From Gammaproteobacteria bacterium (lineage in GTDB: Bacteria > Pseudomonadota > Gammaproteobacteria > Steroidobacterales > GCA-2729495): a stretch of 34,956 bases of DNA. A program made the position numbers and the translations under genes. Shown here piece after piece: positions 8,756 to 17,522 of the stretch (positions are counted from its first letter, which is position 1; every line of letters starts with the position of its first letter). Where the stretch lies: positions 1-34,956 of the forward strand of contig SHZI01000017.1 of assembly GCA_009692345.1 (NCBI GenBank), read 5' to 3'. The notes beneath the pieces are model-generated. The model did not search any database and was not told where the DNA came from. It was given only the letters and a program-made list of their open reading frames with translations.

Positions 8756-10465
8756 ATGCATCCCCGACACGCCATGCTGGTGGCTGCCACCGCCGTTTTC
8801 AGCCTCCCGGCCCACGCCGTGCAACTGGACCTGCAGCTGCTGAATGCCTTCACGGCGAGCACCGGTGCCCGGAATGGGAGTGCCGAGATTCTCGACTACT
8901 CGGCCGATCAGAACACCGTCTCGAGCACGATGGCGGGCACCAGTGGCTTTGGTGTGCAGGTGCTGACGCTGGGCAATACCGGCACCCTCTCCGAACGGGG
9001 TATCGTGACCTTCAACAGCGCCTTTGGTGCCGGCACTGTCCGGGATGCGTCCTCCACCGCGCTTGACCCTCTCCAGAGGGGCTTCGGCGTGGTGAGCCTG
9101 ATCCCCACGACTAACGGTACGACCCAGGGCAAAATCGGCTTCTTCGACTATCGCACCGGCAGCGTGGGTGCGCTTGTGACTCTGGACGTCGGCTTTCACC
9201 CGGACAGCGTCAAGTTCTCGGCGGATGGCACCAAGCTCTACGTGGTCAACGAAGGGGAGTTCACCAGCGGCGGGGCCACGGACGCACCGGGTTCCATCAG
9301 CATCATCGACCTCTCCTCCATCAGCACGATTGGCGATGTCAGCGCGCTCACCAATGCTGCCGTAAGCACCTATGATTTTCAGGCCGCAAACCTGGGCGCC
9401 GGTGTGTCCCTCAGTGGCATTCGCTACAACGACCTGAGCGCCGGGGCGGTGGCCAATCTCTACCGGCATATAGAGCCGGAGTTCCTGACTGAAAAGAACG
9501 GCAAGCTCTATGTGACCCTGCAGGAGAACAACGCCTTCGCAGAGTTCAATCTCGCGTCGAACCAGTGGACCGCCATACGGGGCCTGGGCACGATCACCCA
9601 GACCATCGACGCGTCGGACCGGGACGGCCCTGGTGGCACGGCCGCGGCCCAGATCAACGATCAGGTCGCCGGCCTGCCGATGCCCGACACCCTGGCCAGC
9701 TTCGAGTTCGGTGGCAAAACCTACCTCGTGACCGCCAACGAAGGCGACTTCCGGGTAGACGATGCCGACAGGCAGCGCGTGGCCGCCCTGCCCGCATCCG
9801 GCCCCGGTTCCGTGGATGCCACTGTCGCAGCGACCCTGAACTCGCTCTACGGGGGCAACTACCGGGCCAACGGCGCTCTGGGCAGACTCCGTGTGTCCAG
9901 CATCGACGGCGACACGAACGGCGATGGCGATATCGACGTCCTCACCATGACAGGGACCCGCTCCTTCTCGGTCTGGGATGCGGAGACGGGCTTGCTGGTG
10001 AAAGACAGCGGGTCCCTGGAAAGCCTCCTTCTGTCCCTGGACCCCCTGAAGCACAACATCACGGACGGGCTGCTCAGCTCCTTCGATGCCCGCTCCCCGG
10101 ACAAGGGTCCAGAGCCGGAAGCCCTGGCACTGGCCGAAGTCGGGGGCGTACGCCTGCTCTTCCTCGGCCTGGAGCGCCAGAACGGCCTGCTGGCCTACGA
10201 CCTGACGGACCCCAGCAACCCGGTCCTGCTGGACTACATCAACAGCCTGAGCGATGGCTTGATCGCGCCGGAATCCCTGTTGTTCGTGGCCGCCTCCCGC
10301 AGCCCGACGGGTCGGGCCCTCTTGCTGGGAGGATATGAGTCCGGTGGCGGCGGGATCGGCGTGTATTCGGCGACGATCGTCCCCATTCCCGCCGCGTTAC
10401 CCCTATTTGGCGCCGGACTGGCCGTCCTTGGCCTGGTCCGCCGGCGGAGAGTTGCCACTAGTTGA
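8756..10465 (+). CDS. Choice-of-anchor I-type secreted protein with VPxPA/PEP-CTERM sorting signal
   Basis: A 569-residue secreted protein: signal peptide (MLVAATAVFSLPAHA), a long beta-propeller-like body with repeats such as VGFHPDSVKFSADGTKLYVVNEGE and GKLYVTLQENNAFAEFNL, and a C-terminal anchor VPIPAALPLFGAGLAVLGLV followed by RRRR. The body resembles the choice-of-anchor I family, whose members carry interchangeable C-terminal sorting signals; here it is of PEP-CTERM type, processed by an exosortase/archaeosortase-like enzyme. The exosortase is not in the window. A GGAGAGA Shine-Dalgarno precedes ATG 8756. The body has been linked by annotation to phosphatase/phytase-like propellers, but no activity can be assigned from this sequence. 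Confidence 0.85.
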   Translation: MHPRHAMLVAATAVFSLPAHAVQLDLQLLNAFTASTGARNGSAEILDYSADQNTVSSTMAGTSGFGVQVLTLGNTGTLSERGIVTFNSAFGAGTVRDASSTALDPLQRGFGVVSLIPTTNGTTQGKIGFFDYRTGSVGALVTLDVGFHPDSVKFSADGTKLYVVNEGEFTSGGATDAPGSISIIDLSSISTIGDVSALTNAAVSTYDFQAANLGAGVSLSGIRYNDLSAGAVANLYRHIEPEFLTEKNGKLYVTLQENNAFAEFNLASNQWTAIRGLGTITQTIDASDRDGPGGTAAAQINDQVAGLPMPDTLASFEFGGKTYLVTANEGDFRVDDADRQRVAALPASGPGSVDATVAATLNSLYGGNYRANGALGRLRVSSIDGDTNGDGDIDVLTMTGTRSFSVWDAETGLLVKDSGSLESLLLSLDPLKHNITDGLLSSFDARSPDKGPEPEALALAEVGGVRLLFLGLERQNGLLAYDLTDPSNPVLLDYINSLSDGLIAPESLLFVAASRSPTGRALLLGGYESGGGGIGVYSATIVPIPAALPLFGAGLAVLGLVRRRRVATS

Positions 10466-10490
10466 CACTGTCTATACGGGTGAATAGTCT
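10462..10490 (+). promoter_or_regulatory. Sigma-70-like promoter, possibly leaderless, for the MerR-type gene
   Basis: A perfect -35 TTGACA (10462-10467), a 17-base spacer and a weaker -10 TAGTCT (10485-10490) put the start of transcription at about the ATG at 10497. No Shine-Dalgarno lies before that ATG, so the mRNA may be leaderless. The -35 box overlaps the stop codon of the preceding gene. Confidence 0.5.
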
Positions 10491-10496
10491 ACGGGC

Positions 10497-11336
10497 ATGT
10501 CCGGTGCCCGCAGCTATGCCCTCGCCGAACTGGTCGCTGCCACCGGCTTCGACCGGCGCACCATCGTTTACTACATCCAGTCCGGGCTGTTACCCAAGGT
10601 CGGCCGGCGGGGTCCCCACACCCGCTACCCCGAGGACTGCCTGACGCGGCTGCTCTTTATCCAGGGCGTGAAGACCCTCCAGACGGAGGGCAAACTGCTG
10701 ACTGCGACGCTCGCCGAGATCCGCCGGGCCCTCGGGGCCGTCGATGCCGCCGGCATCGGGGAGCTGCTCAGCCGGGGCCTGCCCGTCGACGCCCTGACGG
10801 TGTTGTTCGCGGAACTGCCCGAGCCAGTCCAGACGGCCCCGCAGCCAACCACGGCGCCGGAGGCCCAGAACGTTGCAGCCCCGCCGACATCGATGGAGCC
10901 CGCCCGCGCTCCCGCGGGTGAGCGGCGGAGCTACGGCCTCGCTGATGCGGGTATCCGGAAGCGCTTCGGCGTGGAGAAGCCGCCGGCCCCTGTTCCGGCA
11001 GAGACTCATCACGATGAGACGCACCCGGGTCTGCCGGTCCTCACTCCCGCCCCGTCTGCGCCAGCCAGCGCAGCAACACCTGCGGGCAGCGGTGTCGACG
11101 CGGCGGCGGCCGATCCCGACTTGGGGGAGCTGCTGCGGGAACTCGAAGTCCGGCCAACACTCAACGCCCGGCGCAGTCCACCCGGTGCCCCCGAACAGTG
11201 GACCGAAATCCCGATTACGAGCCGGGTCTATCTGTCGGTGCGCGGCCTTGCCGAAGATGATGTGCCCCTGGCGGAGGCCGTGGCACGCTTGCTGAAACGC
11301 GCGCTGCGGACGCGCTCAACCTCAACGGCACCCTGA
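10497..11336 (+). CDS. MerR-type HTH regulator with long Pro/Ala-rich linker
   Basis: A 279-residue protein. Residues 8-75 form a MerR-type winged helix (YALAELVAATGFDRRTIVYY, LLPKVGRRGPHTRYPED). A linker of about 110 residues rich in Ala, Pro and Thr follows, then a conserved-looking C-terminal block (LGELLRELEVRPTLNARRS, WTEIPITSRVYLSVRGLAED). The block between PPGAPEQW and LAEAVARLLKRAL has the look of a small effector or dimerisation domain rather than the usual coiled coil. Family members of this kind are often annotated as MerR-family transcriptional regulators with unknown ligand. It is followed 22 bases later by a TPR gene. Confidence 0.8.
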   Translation: MSGARSYALAELVAATGFDRRTIVYYIQSGLLPKVGRRGPHTRYPEDCLTRLLFIQGVKTLQTEGKLLTATLAEIRRALGAVDAAGIGELLSRGLPVDALTVLFAELPEPVQTAPQPTTAPEAQNVAAPPTSMEPARAPAGERRSYGLADAGIRKRFGVEKPPAPVPAETHHDETHPGLPVLTPAPSAPASAATPAGSGVDAAAADPDLGELLRELEVRPTLNARRSPPGAPEQWTEIPITSRVYLSVRGLAEDDVPLAEAVARLLKRALRTRSTSTAP

Positions 11337-11358
11337 GCACCCGCTGGTCCTGTCAGTC

Positions 11359-12099
11359 ATGAACTCCCGCTACCGGTCACTCATTCTGCTTCTTGGCAGT
11401 ATCGCGGCCCTGCCCGCCTGGGCGGCGGACAGCCTCTTGCCCTATCGGGACCGTATTGAGCAGGGCTACAACGCCAGGGACGCCCGGGCGATCGAGACTA
11501 CCGTTGCTGAACTGAAGAAGGCAGGGGGTGAATCAGATCAGGAAGACCTGGCTACCTACTACACCGCCTTCGCCCGCCTGCGGCAGTCGGCCATTCCGGG
11601 CACGGACAAAAGCCGGGCGCGGGATTACCTGGAGGAATGCATCGACGAGCTGGAACCGCTGCTGAAGCGCCGCAGCGACTATGCCCAGGCGCGGGCCCTG
11701 TACGCCTCCTGCCTGGGCGCCAGCTCGAACTACTACGTGCTCCGGGCCGCCACGCGGGGTGTGGCAGCCGGTCGGGAAATGTCGGCCGCACTGAAGCTGG
11801 CGCCGGATAATCCCTGGGTCGTGTTCCAGGCCGGGGTCAGCGACCTGCTGACGCCTGCCCTCTTCGGCGGCAGTGCCACACGGGCGCTCAAGGAAATCAA
11901 GCGCGCGGAGCAGCTCTTTGTGGCGTCCCGGCCCGCCGGCTCCACCGCACCCCTCTTCGGCGAAGCCGAGGCCTGGCTCTACATCGGCCGTGCATACCTC
12001 GCCGAGGGCGATAAAGAAAAGGCCCGGGAAGCCCTGGCGACGTCACTCAAGCTGGCGCCGGAAAGCGCCGACGCGCGAGACGACCTGGCCAGGCTCTGA
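11359..12099 (+). CDS. Periplasmic tetratricopeptide-repeat protein
   Basis: A 246-residue protein with signal peptide (LILLLGSIAALPAWAAD) and helical repeats, the last of which is a clear TPR (AWLYIGRAYLAEGDKEKARE followed by ALATSLKLAPESADARDDLA). The middle (YAQARALYASCLGASSNYYV) has the same helix-turn-helix spacing. TPR proteins act as scaffolds; no partner is evident. It starts 22 bases after the MerR gene, on the same strand, and ends nine bases from the convergent nuclease gene. Confidence 0.8.
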   Translation: MNSRYRSLILLLGSIAALPAWAADSLLPYRDRIEQGYNARDARAIETTVAELKKAGGESDQEDLATYYTAFARLRQSAIPGTDKSRARDYLEECIDELEPLLKRRSDYAQARALYASCLGASSNYYVLRAATRGVAAGREMSAALKLAPDNPWVVFQAGVSDLLTPALFGGSATRALKEIKRAEQLFVASRPAGSTAPLFGEAEAWLYIGRAYLAEGDKEKAREALATSLKLAPESADARDDLARL

Positions 12100-12108
12100 C
12101 GGCTGCGC

Positions 12109-12897
12109 CTATTTCGGGGCGCGCCAGCCGGCGCGCTCCGCCTCTGCCACGCTGCAGAACCACCGCTCGCCCTTTTTCATGTCTATGTCGGTGCTCGCGT
12201 AGGAGGCGCGGCCGGGTTCGTGGTAAATGCGGACACCCTTTGAGTTGATGTTGCCCTTGATACGGCAGTTGGCGACGGGACCCGAACCAGCGGAACGGGG
12301 TCCCTTCTTACCAAAGGCAGCGATGCAGCGCTCCGCCGTCTCATCCGCGTAGCTGCTGTCGGGAACGTTATCCCCCCGTTGTCGTGCGCGAAAGATCCAG
12401 GGCGGCTCCCACTTCTCAGGTGCGCCCACCCATACACCCCGCCCTGCCGCCCGCGCGCCAGCCTCAAGCCGGCAATAGCTCTCGTCTACGGGCTCCCGGC
12501 GCAGGTAGCGCCGATAGGCCCAGGCGTAGCCAGTCTCGACCATCCGGGCATTGACGTCATCGCCCGCGACGAAAACCTTCGCCACCATCCGGCCGTACCC
12601 GTCGTTCCGTTCGATCGGTTCGATCTCCAGCGGCTGGCCTTCAACCAGGCTCCGCAGCGCTTTGGTGGCGGGCGGCCCCAGGGGCTGCTTGCGCTCGGGC
12701 GTGTCGATGCCGTGCAGGCGGATCGTGAGCGGGCCGCTGTCGAGGTTTACATCGATGGTATCGCCGTCGACGACCCTGACCAGGGTCGCGGAGAGAAACA
12801 GCTCCCGTTCGGGGCTTTCCCGAGAGCACGCGCCGGTTGAGGCGACCAGCCCAAAGGCCGCGCCAGTCAGGATTGCGAGTAAACGTCTGTTAACCAG
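12109..12897 (-). CDS. Secreted thermonuclease-family (SNase) protein without a standard start codon
   Basis: Reading the minus strand upstream of the internal ATG at 12588 gives an uninterrupted frame that completes a normal nuclease: lipoprotein-like signal (LLAILTGAAFGLVASTGAC), then LVRVVDGDTIDV with the catalytic Asp pair, IRLHGIDTPERKQP with the catalytic Arg and Glu, NDGYGRMVAKVF, and VETGYAWAYRRYL. The C-terminus has a Cys-bearing module seen in such nucleases (CRIKGNINSKGVRIYHEPG ... GERWFCSVAEAERAGWR). In this frame the only candidate initiators before the signal peptide are CTG (12897-12895) or GTT (12894-12892, followed by AACAGACGT = NRR); no ATG, GTG or TTG exists downstream of the in-frame TGA. 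It overlaps the stop of the upstream gene. It is either a CTG start coupled to that gene or a start-codon loss. Function: extracytoplasmic phosphodiesterase. Confidence 0.75.
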   Translation of the reverse strand: MVNRRLLAILTGAAFGLVASTGACSRESPERELFLSATLVRVVDGDTIDVNLDSGPLTIRLHGIDTPERKQPLGPPATKALRSLVEGQPLEIEPIERNDGYGRMVAKVFVAGDDVNARMVETGYAWAYRRYLRREPVDESYCRLEAGARAAGRGVWVGAPEKWEPPWIFRARQRGDNVPDSSYADETAERCIAAFGKKGPRSAGSGPVANCRIKGNINSKGVRIYHEPGRASYASTDIDMKKGERWFCSVAEAERAGWRAPK

Positions 12898-13345
12898 GAT
12901 TTCGTCGCGTGGTCTTGCGACTTTCCCGAACCACGGTCATCCAGATGTTCTCACGGAACTCATCCAGGTGCTGCTGCCACAACGCCGGGTCGGTGATGCC
13001 CATATGACCGGATCCCACGTGTCCAAAGCCAAGTTGCCAGGGCGATTCTGCATCAGAGCACTGGATGAAGAAACTGGCGAGGCCTTCCCGTTCGTTGTCC
13101 TGCCGGTCATAGAGCAGGGCCAGAACCCGGCGGCGAGGCTCCCCGGCGAGCACCATCGCCGCCCGGGTTTCCAGCTCCCGGAGTATGGCGAGAAGGTGGG
13201 GCACGAGGTCACGGCACAGATACTCGACGTAGACCGGCGAGTGGTGCCCGGTGGCTTCGCAGTCGTTGAAATGCAGGCCATGGCGCAGGCGAACCGTTTC
13301 CCCGTGGCGGTCCGTACTGGAAGCAGGTCGCTTCGATGCGCTCAT
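12890..13345 (-). CDS. Conserved-looking hypothetical protein
   Basis: A soluble 151-residue protein, starting at ATG 13345. No signal peptide or membrane segment. Notable features are a His/Asp/Glu-rich middle (LHFNDCEATGHHSPVYVEYL) and an amphipathic helix (PHLLAILRELETRAAMVLAG); the C-terminus is basic. I do not recognise a family. Its TAA overlaps the only plausible start of the downstream nuclease (12897), which suggests the two are coupled. Confidence 0.6.
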   Translation of the reverse strand: MSASKRPASSTDRHGETVRLRHGLHFNDCEATGHHSPVYVEYLCRDLVPHLLAILRELETRAAMVLAGEPRRRVLALLYDRQDNEREGLASFFIQCSDAESPWQLGFGHVGSGHMGITDPALWQQHLDEFRENIWMTVVRESRKTTRRNPG

Positions 13346-13413
13346 GACAGCCCGATCGTCGCGCCATACGCACGGGCATTGGAATGATGCCCGTCACGGT
13401 TGGCGAAGAATGG

Positions 13414-16400
13414 CTAGGCAAACGGCACGGGCTTGACCTCGACATCGGGAGTAAAGAGTTTGTACATCACGGGCGTCACGAGGCGCGCCAGGAACGTGCT
13501 GGTCAGCAGGCCACCAATGATGACCCAGGCCATGGGGCTGTAGAGGCCAACATTCTGCAGTGCCAGAGGCAGCAGGCCCCCAATGGCGGTGGCGGAAGTC
13601 AGGAGTATCGGTACGAAGCGGGTTTCGCCAGCGCGCTCGATAGCCTCGTCCAGCGCGACCCCCTGGGCGCGCAGCTGGTTGGTGAAGTCCACCAGGAGAA
13701 TCGAGTTCTTGATCTCAATCCCGAGCAACGCAATCAGACCGATACTGGCGGTGAAGGACACACTGTTCCCCGTGGCGAGGAGCGCGAGAAAGCCCCCCAC
13801 GAGGCCGATCGGCACGACCGTCAGAACGATAAGCGTCGATTTGAAGCTGCCAAACTCGATCACGAGCACGGCGAAGATGCCAAAGAGCGCCACGATGGCG
13901 GCGATGCCGACGCCGCTGAAGGATTCGGAACCTGACTGGGCCTCGCCGCCGAGCAGGTAGCGATAGCCCCTGGGCCAGTCGAAGCGCTCGAGCTCCCGGA
14001 CGACGTCAGCGGTGATCTTCGCGGTGTTCAGTCCCGGGTCGACATCGGCGTTGATCGTGGCGGAGCGCTCCCGGCCGTAGCGCTGGATCCGGGAAGGTCC
14101 TTTCTCGAACTCGAGCGTGGCCAGCTGGGACAGTGGCAGTGCACTGCCGCCCAGACTGGGCACGCGAATCTCATCGAGAACCGACAGGTCGGCCCGGGAA
14201 CCCACGGGGGTACGCACCACGATGGGGTACTGCTCGCCGTCCGTCTCCTTGTACTTGCCCGCCTCAATGCCGGCGACAGACAGTCGTACCGCCTGATCAA
14301 AGGTCGCAGTGGGCACACCAAGCTGACTGGCCTTCTGGGCATCGACGGCGAGCCGGAGATTGGTCCGGGAGACCCGCAGGGGATTATCGATGTCCCGGGT
14401 CCCCGGAATCTTGCGGATCACCGCCTCGATCTGTCGCGAGAGGGATTCGATCTTTGCGAGGTCAGGGCCAACAATCCGGACCGCTATTGGCGCTGTGATA
14501 GGCGGACCGTTGATGAACTCATCGACAAAGATCCGGGCGTTCGGGTACACGGCAAGCGCCTGGCGCAGGGCCTCCAGCCTGGGAGGCGTGCCGCGGGTGC
14601 TGTACTCCCTGAGCTGCACGAACAGCTCAGCGTAGTTCGCCGCGTCCTGCTTGGGGAGTTTGTTGTAGTAAATCTGGGGATTGCCATGGCCGAGATTGGC
14701 AAAATAGTTCTGCACGTCCGGCATCGCTGCCAGCTTCGACTCTGCGAACCGCAGTGCGTCGTCAGTGGCAGCAAGACTCGAGCCATTCGGCGTTTCGATC
14801 GTGACCAGGAACATCGGTGCATTGGCCTTGGGAAACAGGCTGGAGCCGACGACAGGCACCAGCAACGCGGTGACCAGCAGTGAACCGCCGACCGAGATGA
14901 TGGCAGTGCTGCGTGGGCGGGCCAGACAGAACTCGAGGGCCGGACGGTACCAGCGTTCAATCAGGCCCATCATCCGCTGCAGGAGCCGGTTGCCGCCGGC
15001 CTCCCCGGTGGGCTGCAACACCCGGCTCGCGATGAAGGGAATGATGAAGAGCGCAATCAGCAGTGATCCGGCGATCGTCGTCACCACCGTGACGGGCAGA
15101 ACGCGGATGAACTTGCCTGCAGTCTCGGGCAGGACCATGAGCGGCAGAAACGCAAAGAGGAGCGTGGCTGTGCAGCCCAGAATGGCCTGAAAGATCTGCT
15201 GGGTGCCCTTGAGGGCTGCTTCGGCCCTGCTGTATCCCATCCGCAGATGCCGGCTGATGTTTTCCACGACGACGATCGAGTCGTCGACGAGCAGGCCCAG
15301 CGCGAGGACAAACCCCGCAATCGAGAGCTGGTTGAGCGAGAAGCCCAGAAAGAAGATGCAGGCCAGGCCAAAGGAAAGGGAAAGCGGAATGGAGATCATC
15401 ACGATCCCGGCAGCCCGCAATCCCAGCGGCAGCAAAGTAATGCTCACCAGTGCCACGGCGATGGCCAGATCTATCGAGAGCCGGTTCAGCCGGTGGGACA
15501 CGTTGCGGGACTGGTCGAAGCCCCACTCGAGCTTGATACGGCCGGGAATCTGCGCCTCGAACTGCTCAACCGCTGCTGCAATTCGTTCGCGAACCTTCAG
15601 GATGTTGAACCCATCCTTCTGATTGGCCGTGACAAACACTGCCCGCTGGCCGTTGTAGCGGCCTGTGTAGCTCACGGGCTGGTCCGCCCAGTACACCCGG
15701 GCAACGTCCCGCACCCGTGGGGTGGCCCCGTCGCGGCGGACGATGACCGTATCCAGTACCTGCTCCAGGGACGCGTAACTACCCGACGTCTTGAGGGTAA
15801 AGCTGCGGGGCCCAAGATCAAGCGTGCCTGCAGGAACGTTGCTGTTGCCACTCTTGAGAGCCTCCAGCAGCTCGCCCGGGGTCAGGCTCAGTGCCACCAT
15901 CCTCCCCAGGTCCACCTCCACCCGCAGCTCCCGCGAGGGAAACGCCCAGCTCTCAGCGGTGCGCACGCCCTCCAGTGTCTTCAGGCGATCCTTGAGATCC
16001 CGGGCGATATCCTCGAGTTCCCGGTAAGTTGCCGTTGCCGAGACCAGGGCAAACTGCACCGTGTTAACCAGCGCAGGACTGAACTTGCGGATCTCCAGTC
16101 TCGAGATCTCCGGAGGCAGGCTCTGGCGCAAGGCGCTGATCTCACGCTGGACCTCATCGTACTTCTTGTCAGGATCCGTGAACGCTTCGAACTTGATGAC
16201 CACCACGGCAACACTGTCGACGACCGTGCTTTCGATCTCCTTGACGTCATCGAGCTCCGCCAGCTTGTCTTCGATGGGCTTCACAACCAGCCGCTCGAGG
16301 TCGACTGGATCCGCCCCGGGAAGGATCACCGAAATAATGAACGCGGAGATCTTGAAGTAAGGATCTTCCTCCCGGGGCACGCTGAGGAAGGCGTAGATCC

Positions 16401-16473
16401 CCAGTGCTACCAGGCAGAGAAACGCGACCAGCGTGGGCTGGAAGCGGCGGATGGGGTACTCGAGCAGCGTCAT
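13414..16473 (-). CDS. RND (HAE1/AcrB-like) efflux transporter
   Basis: An inner-membrane proton-driven efflux pump of 1019 residues, full length. It begins with the N-terminal helix and LSVPREEDPYF, has the paired proton-relay aspartates in GLLVDDSIVVVEN, and the second-half motif GLIALLGIEIKNSILLVDF. Large periplasmic loops follow helices 1 and 7. The PREEDP variant is typical of the branch next to MexB/AcrB that pairs with a TetR regulator and a short membrane-fusion protein. Its ATG overlaps the stop of the adaptor gene. No outer-membrane factor gene is present, so it probably borrows a TolC-like protein. Substrate is unknown. Confidence 0.95.
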   Translation of the reverse strand: MTLLEYPIRRFQPTLVAFLCLVALGIYAFLSVPREEDPYFKISAFIISVILPGADPVDLERLVVKPIEDKLAELDDVKEIESTVVDSVAVVVIKFEAFTDPDKKYDEVQREISALRQSLPPEISRLEIRKFSPALVNTVQFALVSATATYRELEDIARDLKDRLKTLEGVRTAESWAFPSRELRVEVDLGRMVALSLTPGELLEALKSGNSNVPAGTLDLGPRSFTLKTSGSYASLEQVLDTVIVRRDGATPRVRDVARVYWADQPVSYTGRYNGQRAVFVTANQKDGFNILKVRERIAAAVEQFEAQIPGRIKLEWGFDQSRNVSHRLNRLSIDLAIAVALVSITLLPLGLRAAGIVMISIPLSLSFGLACIFFLGFSLNQLSIAGFVLALGLLVDDSIVVVENISRHLRMGYSRAEAALKGTQQIFQAILGCTATLLFAFLPLMVLPETAGKFIRVLPVTVVTTIAGSLLIALFIIPFIASRVLQPTGEAGGNRLLQRMMGLIERWYRPALEFCLARPRSTAIISVGGSLLVTALLVPVVGSSLFPKANAPMFLVTIETPNGSSLAATDDALRFAESKLAAMPDVQNYFANLGHGNPQIYYNKLPKQDAANYAELFVQLREYSTRGTPPRLEALRQALAVYPNARIFVDEFINGPPITAPIAVRIVGPDLAKIESLSRQIEAVIRKIPGTRDIDNPLRVSRTNLRLAVDAQKASQLGVPTATFDQAVRLSVAGIEAGKYKETDGEQYPIVVRTPVGSRADLSVLDEIRVPSLGGSALPLSQLATLEFEKGPSRIQRYGRERSATINADVDPGLNTAKITADVVRELERFDWPRGYRYLLGGEAQSGSESFSGVGIAAIVALFGIFAVLVIEFGSFKSTLIVLTVVPIGLVGGFLALLATGNSVSFTASIGLIALLGIEIKNSILLVDFTNQLRAQGVALDEAIERAGETRFVPILLTSATAIGGLLPLALQNVGLYSPMAWVIIGGLLTSTFLARLVTPVMYKLFTPDVEVKPVPFA

Positions 16474-17522
16474 GGGCCGGCAGGAATCGCGGGTGCGACG
16501 GCCTGAATCTTCTCGCCGTCCTCCAGGTAGAGAGCGCCGTCTGTTGCTACGGTCTCGCCGACCTTCAGACCGTCGGCAATGGCCACTGCGGTCGGGGCGA
16601 TGAACGCGATCCGGACGGCACGCCGGCGGGCAACCCCGTCCTCAAGCACGAACACAGCTCCGCGATCGCCATCAGCTTCAATGACCGCAGCGATAGGGGC
16701 GTAGGGCAAGGTCGACCGGGCGGCAAGGACGGGCTCGATCTGTAGCCGGGCTGAGAGGCCACTGACGAGCTGAACTGACGCAGGGTCCAGTGCCACCTCG
16801 ATCTGAAACAGTCCACTCGCCGGATCTGCAGCCCCTGGCAGTACCGAGATACGGCCCTTGAGGGTCTGACCGGGGAACGCGTCAGCAGTCACGGTTGCCG
16901 GATCACCGAGCCGCAACCGGACGATGTCCCGATCGGACAGTCCGGCGCGCAGGATGTAGCCGCCTTCCCTGGGGCCGATCACCAGGACGGACTGTCCGGG
17001 CTGGACGAACTCCCGGTCCTCCACCAGCTTGCGCAGGACAACCCCGTCCCGGGGAGCAAGAATGGTCGAGAACTTCTGATTGAACTCCGCGGAGCGCAAG
17101 GTGGCCTGGGACACCGCAGCCTGCGTCCGGAGAGTTTCCAGGTCCTGTTCACTGATCAGCCCGTCGGCGCGCAGCGCGGTGCCCCGGACCTGATCCCGGG
17201 CGGCCTTGTCCGCCAGTTGCCGGGCCTGCTCCACCTGGGAATCCACTTCGGTGAGCTCGAGGACGGCGAGTTGCTGTCCGGCGCGCACTGCCTGTCCTTC
17301 CTTGACGGCGACGTTGCGCACGATTCCAGCCACCTTGAAGGACAGCTTCAGTTCCTCCCGGGTGGTGATGAAGCCGTTCGTACTGACGGCAGGCTGGGCG
17401 GGTCCGGCGGTAATGAGGGCGGTGCCCACGCGAGCAATGTCCTTCGCGGCCGGCTGCTCCGCAGGTCGGCAGGCGGCCAGCAGAAGCGAGGTCAGGGTCA
17501 GGACCAGCAGGAGGTAGCGCAT
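16470..17522 (-). CDS. RND efflux periplasmic adaptor (membrane fusion protein), lipoprotein
   Basis: A 350-residue adaptor. The N-terminus is a lipoprotein signal (LLLVLTLTSLLLAACRPA) with Cys as lipidation site. It has the split lipoyl/hairpin organisation (VKEGQAVRAGQQLAVLEL ... FSTILAPRDGVVLRKLVEDR), followed by a beta-barrel and a membrane-proximal domain. I place the start at ATG 17522; a GTG codon directly in front gives one extra residue. It shares one base with the stop of tetR and four bases with the start of the RND gene, so the three form one coupled operon. Confidence 0.93.
   Translation of the reverse strand: MRYLLLVLTLTSLLLAACRPAEQPAAKDIARVGTALITAGPAQPAVSTNGFITTREELKLSFKVAGIVRNVAVKEGQAVRAGQQLAVLELTEVDSQVEQARQLADKAARDQVRGTALRADGLISEQDLETLRTQAAVSQATLRSAEFNQKFSTILAPRDGVVLRKLVEDREFVQPGQSVLVIGPREGGYILRAGLSDRDIVRLRLGDPATVTADAFPGQTLKGRISVLPGAADPASGLFQIEVALDPASVQLVSGLSARLQIEPVLAARSTLPYAPIAAVIEADGDRGAVFVLEDGVARRRAVRIAFIAPTAVAIADGLKVGETVATDGALYLEDGEKIQAVAPAIPAGP

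Noticed and set aside
8729-10054. Minus-strand ORF of about 441 codons opposite the PEP-CTERM gene
   Set aside because: It is antisense to a gene with signal peptide and sorting tail, has no recognisable domain, and arises from high GC content.
15247-16506. Long plus-strand ORF (about 419 codons) opposite the RND gene
   Set aside because: Composition is that of a reverse-strand shadow (rich in Gln, His, Arg, Gly), with no family motif, and lies wholly within a clear RND transporter.
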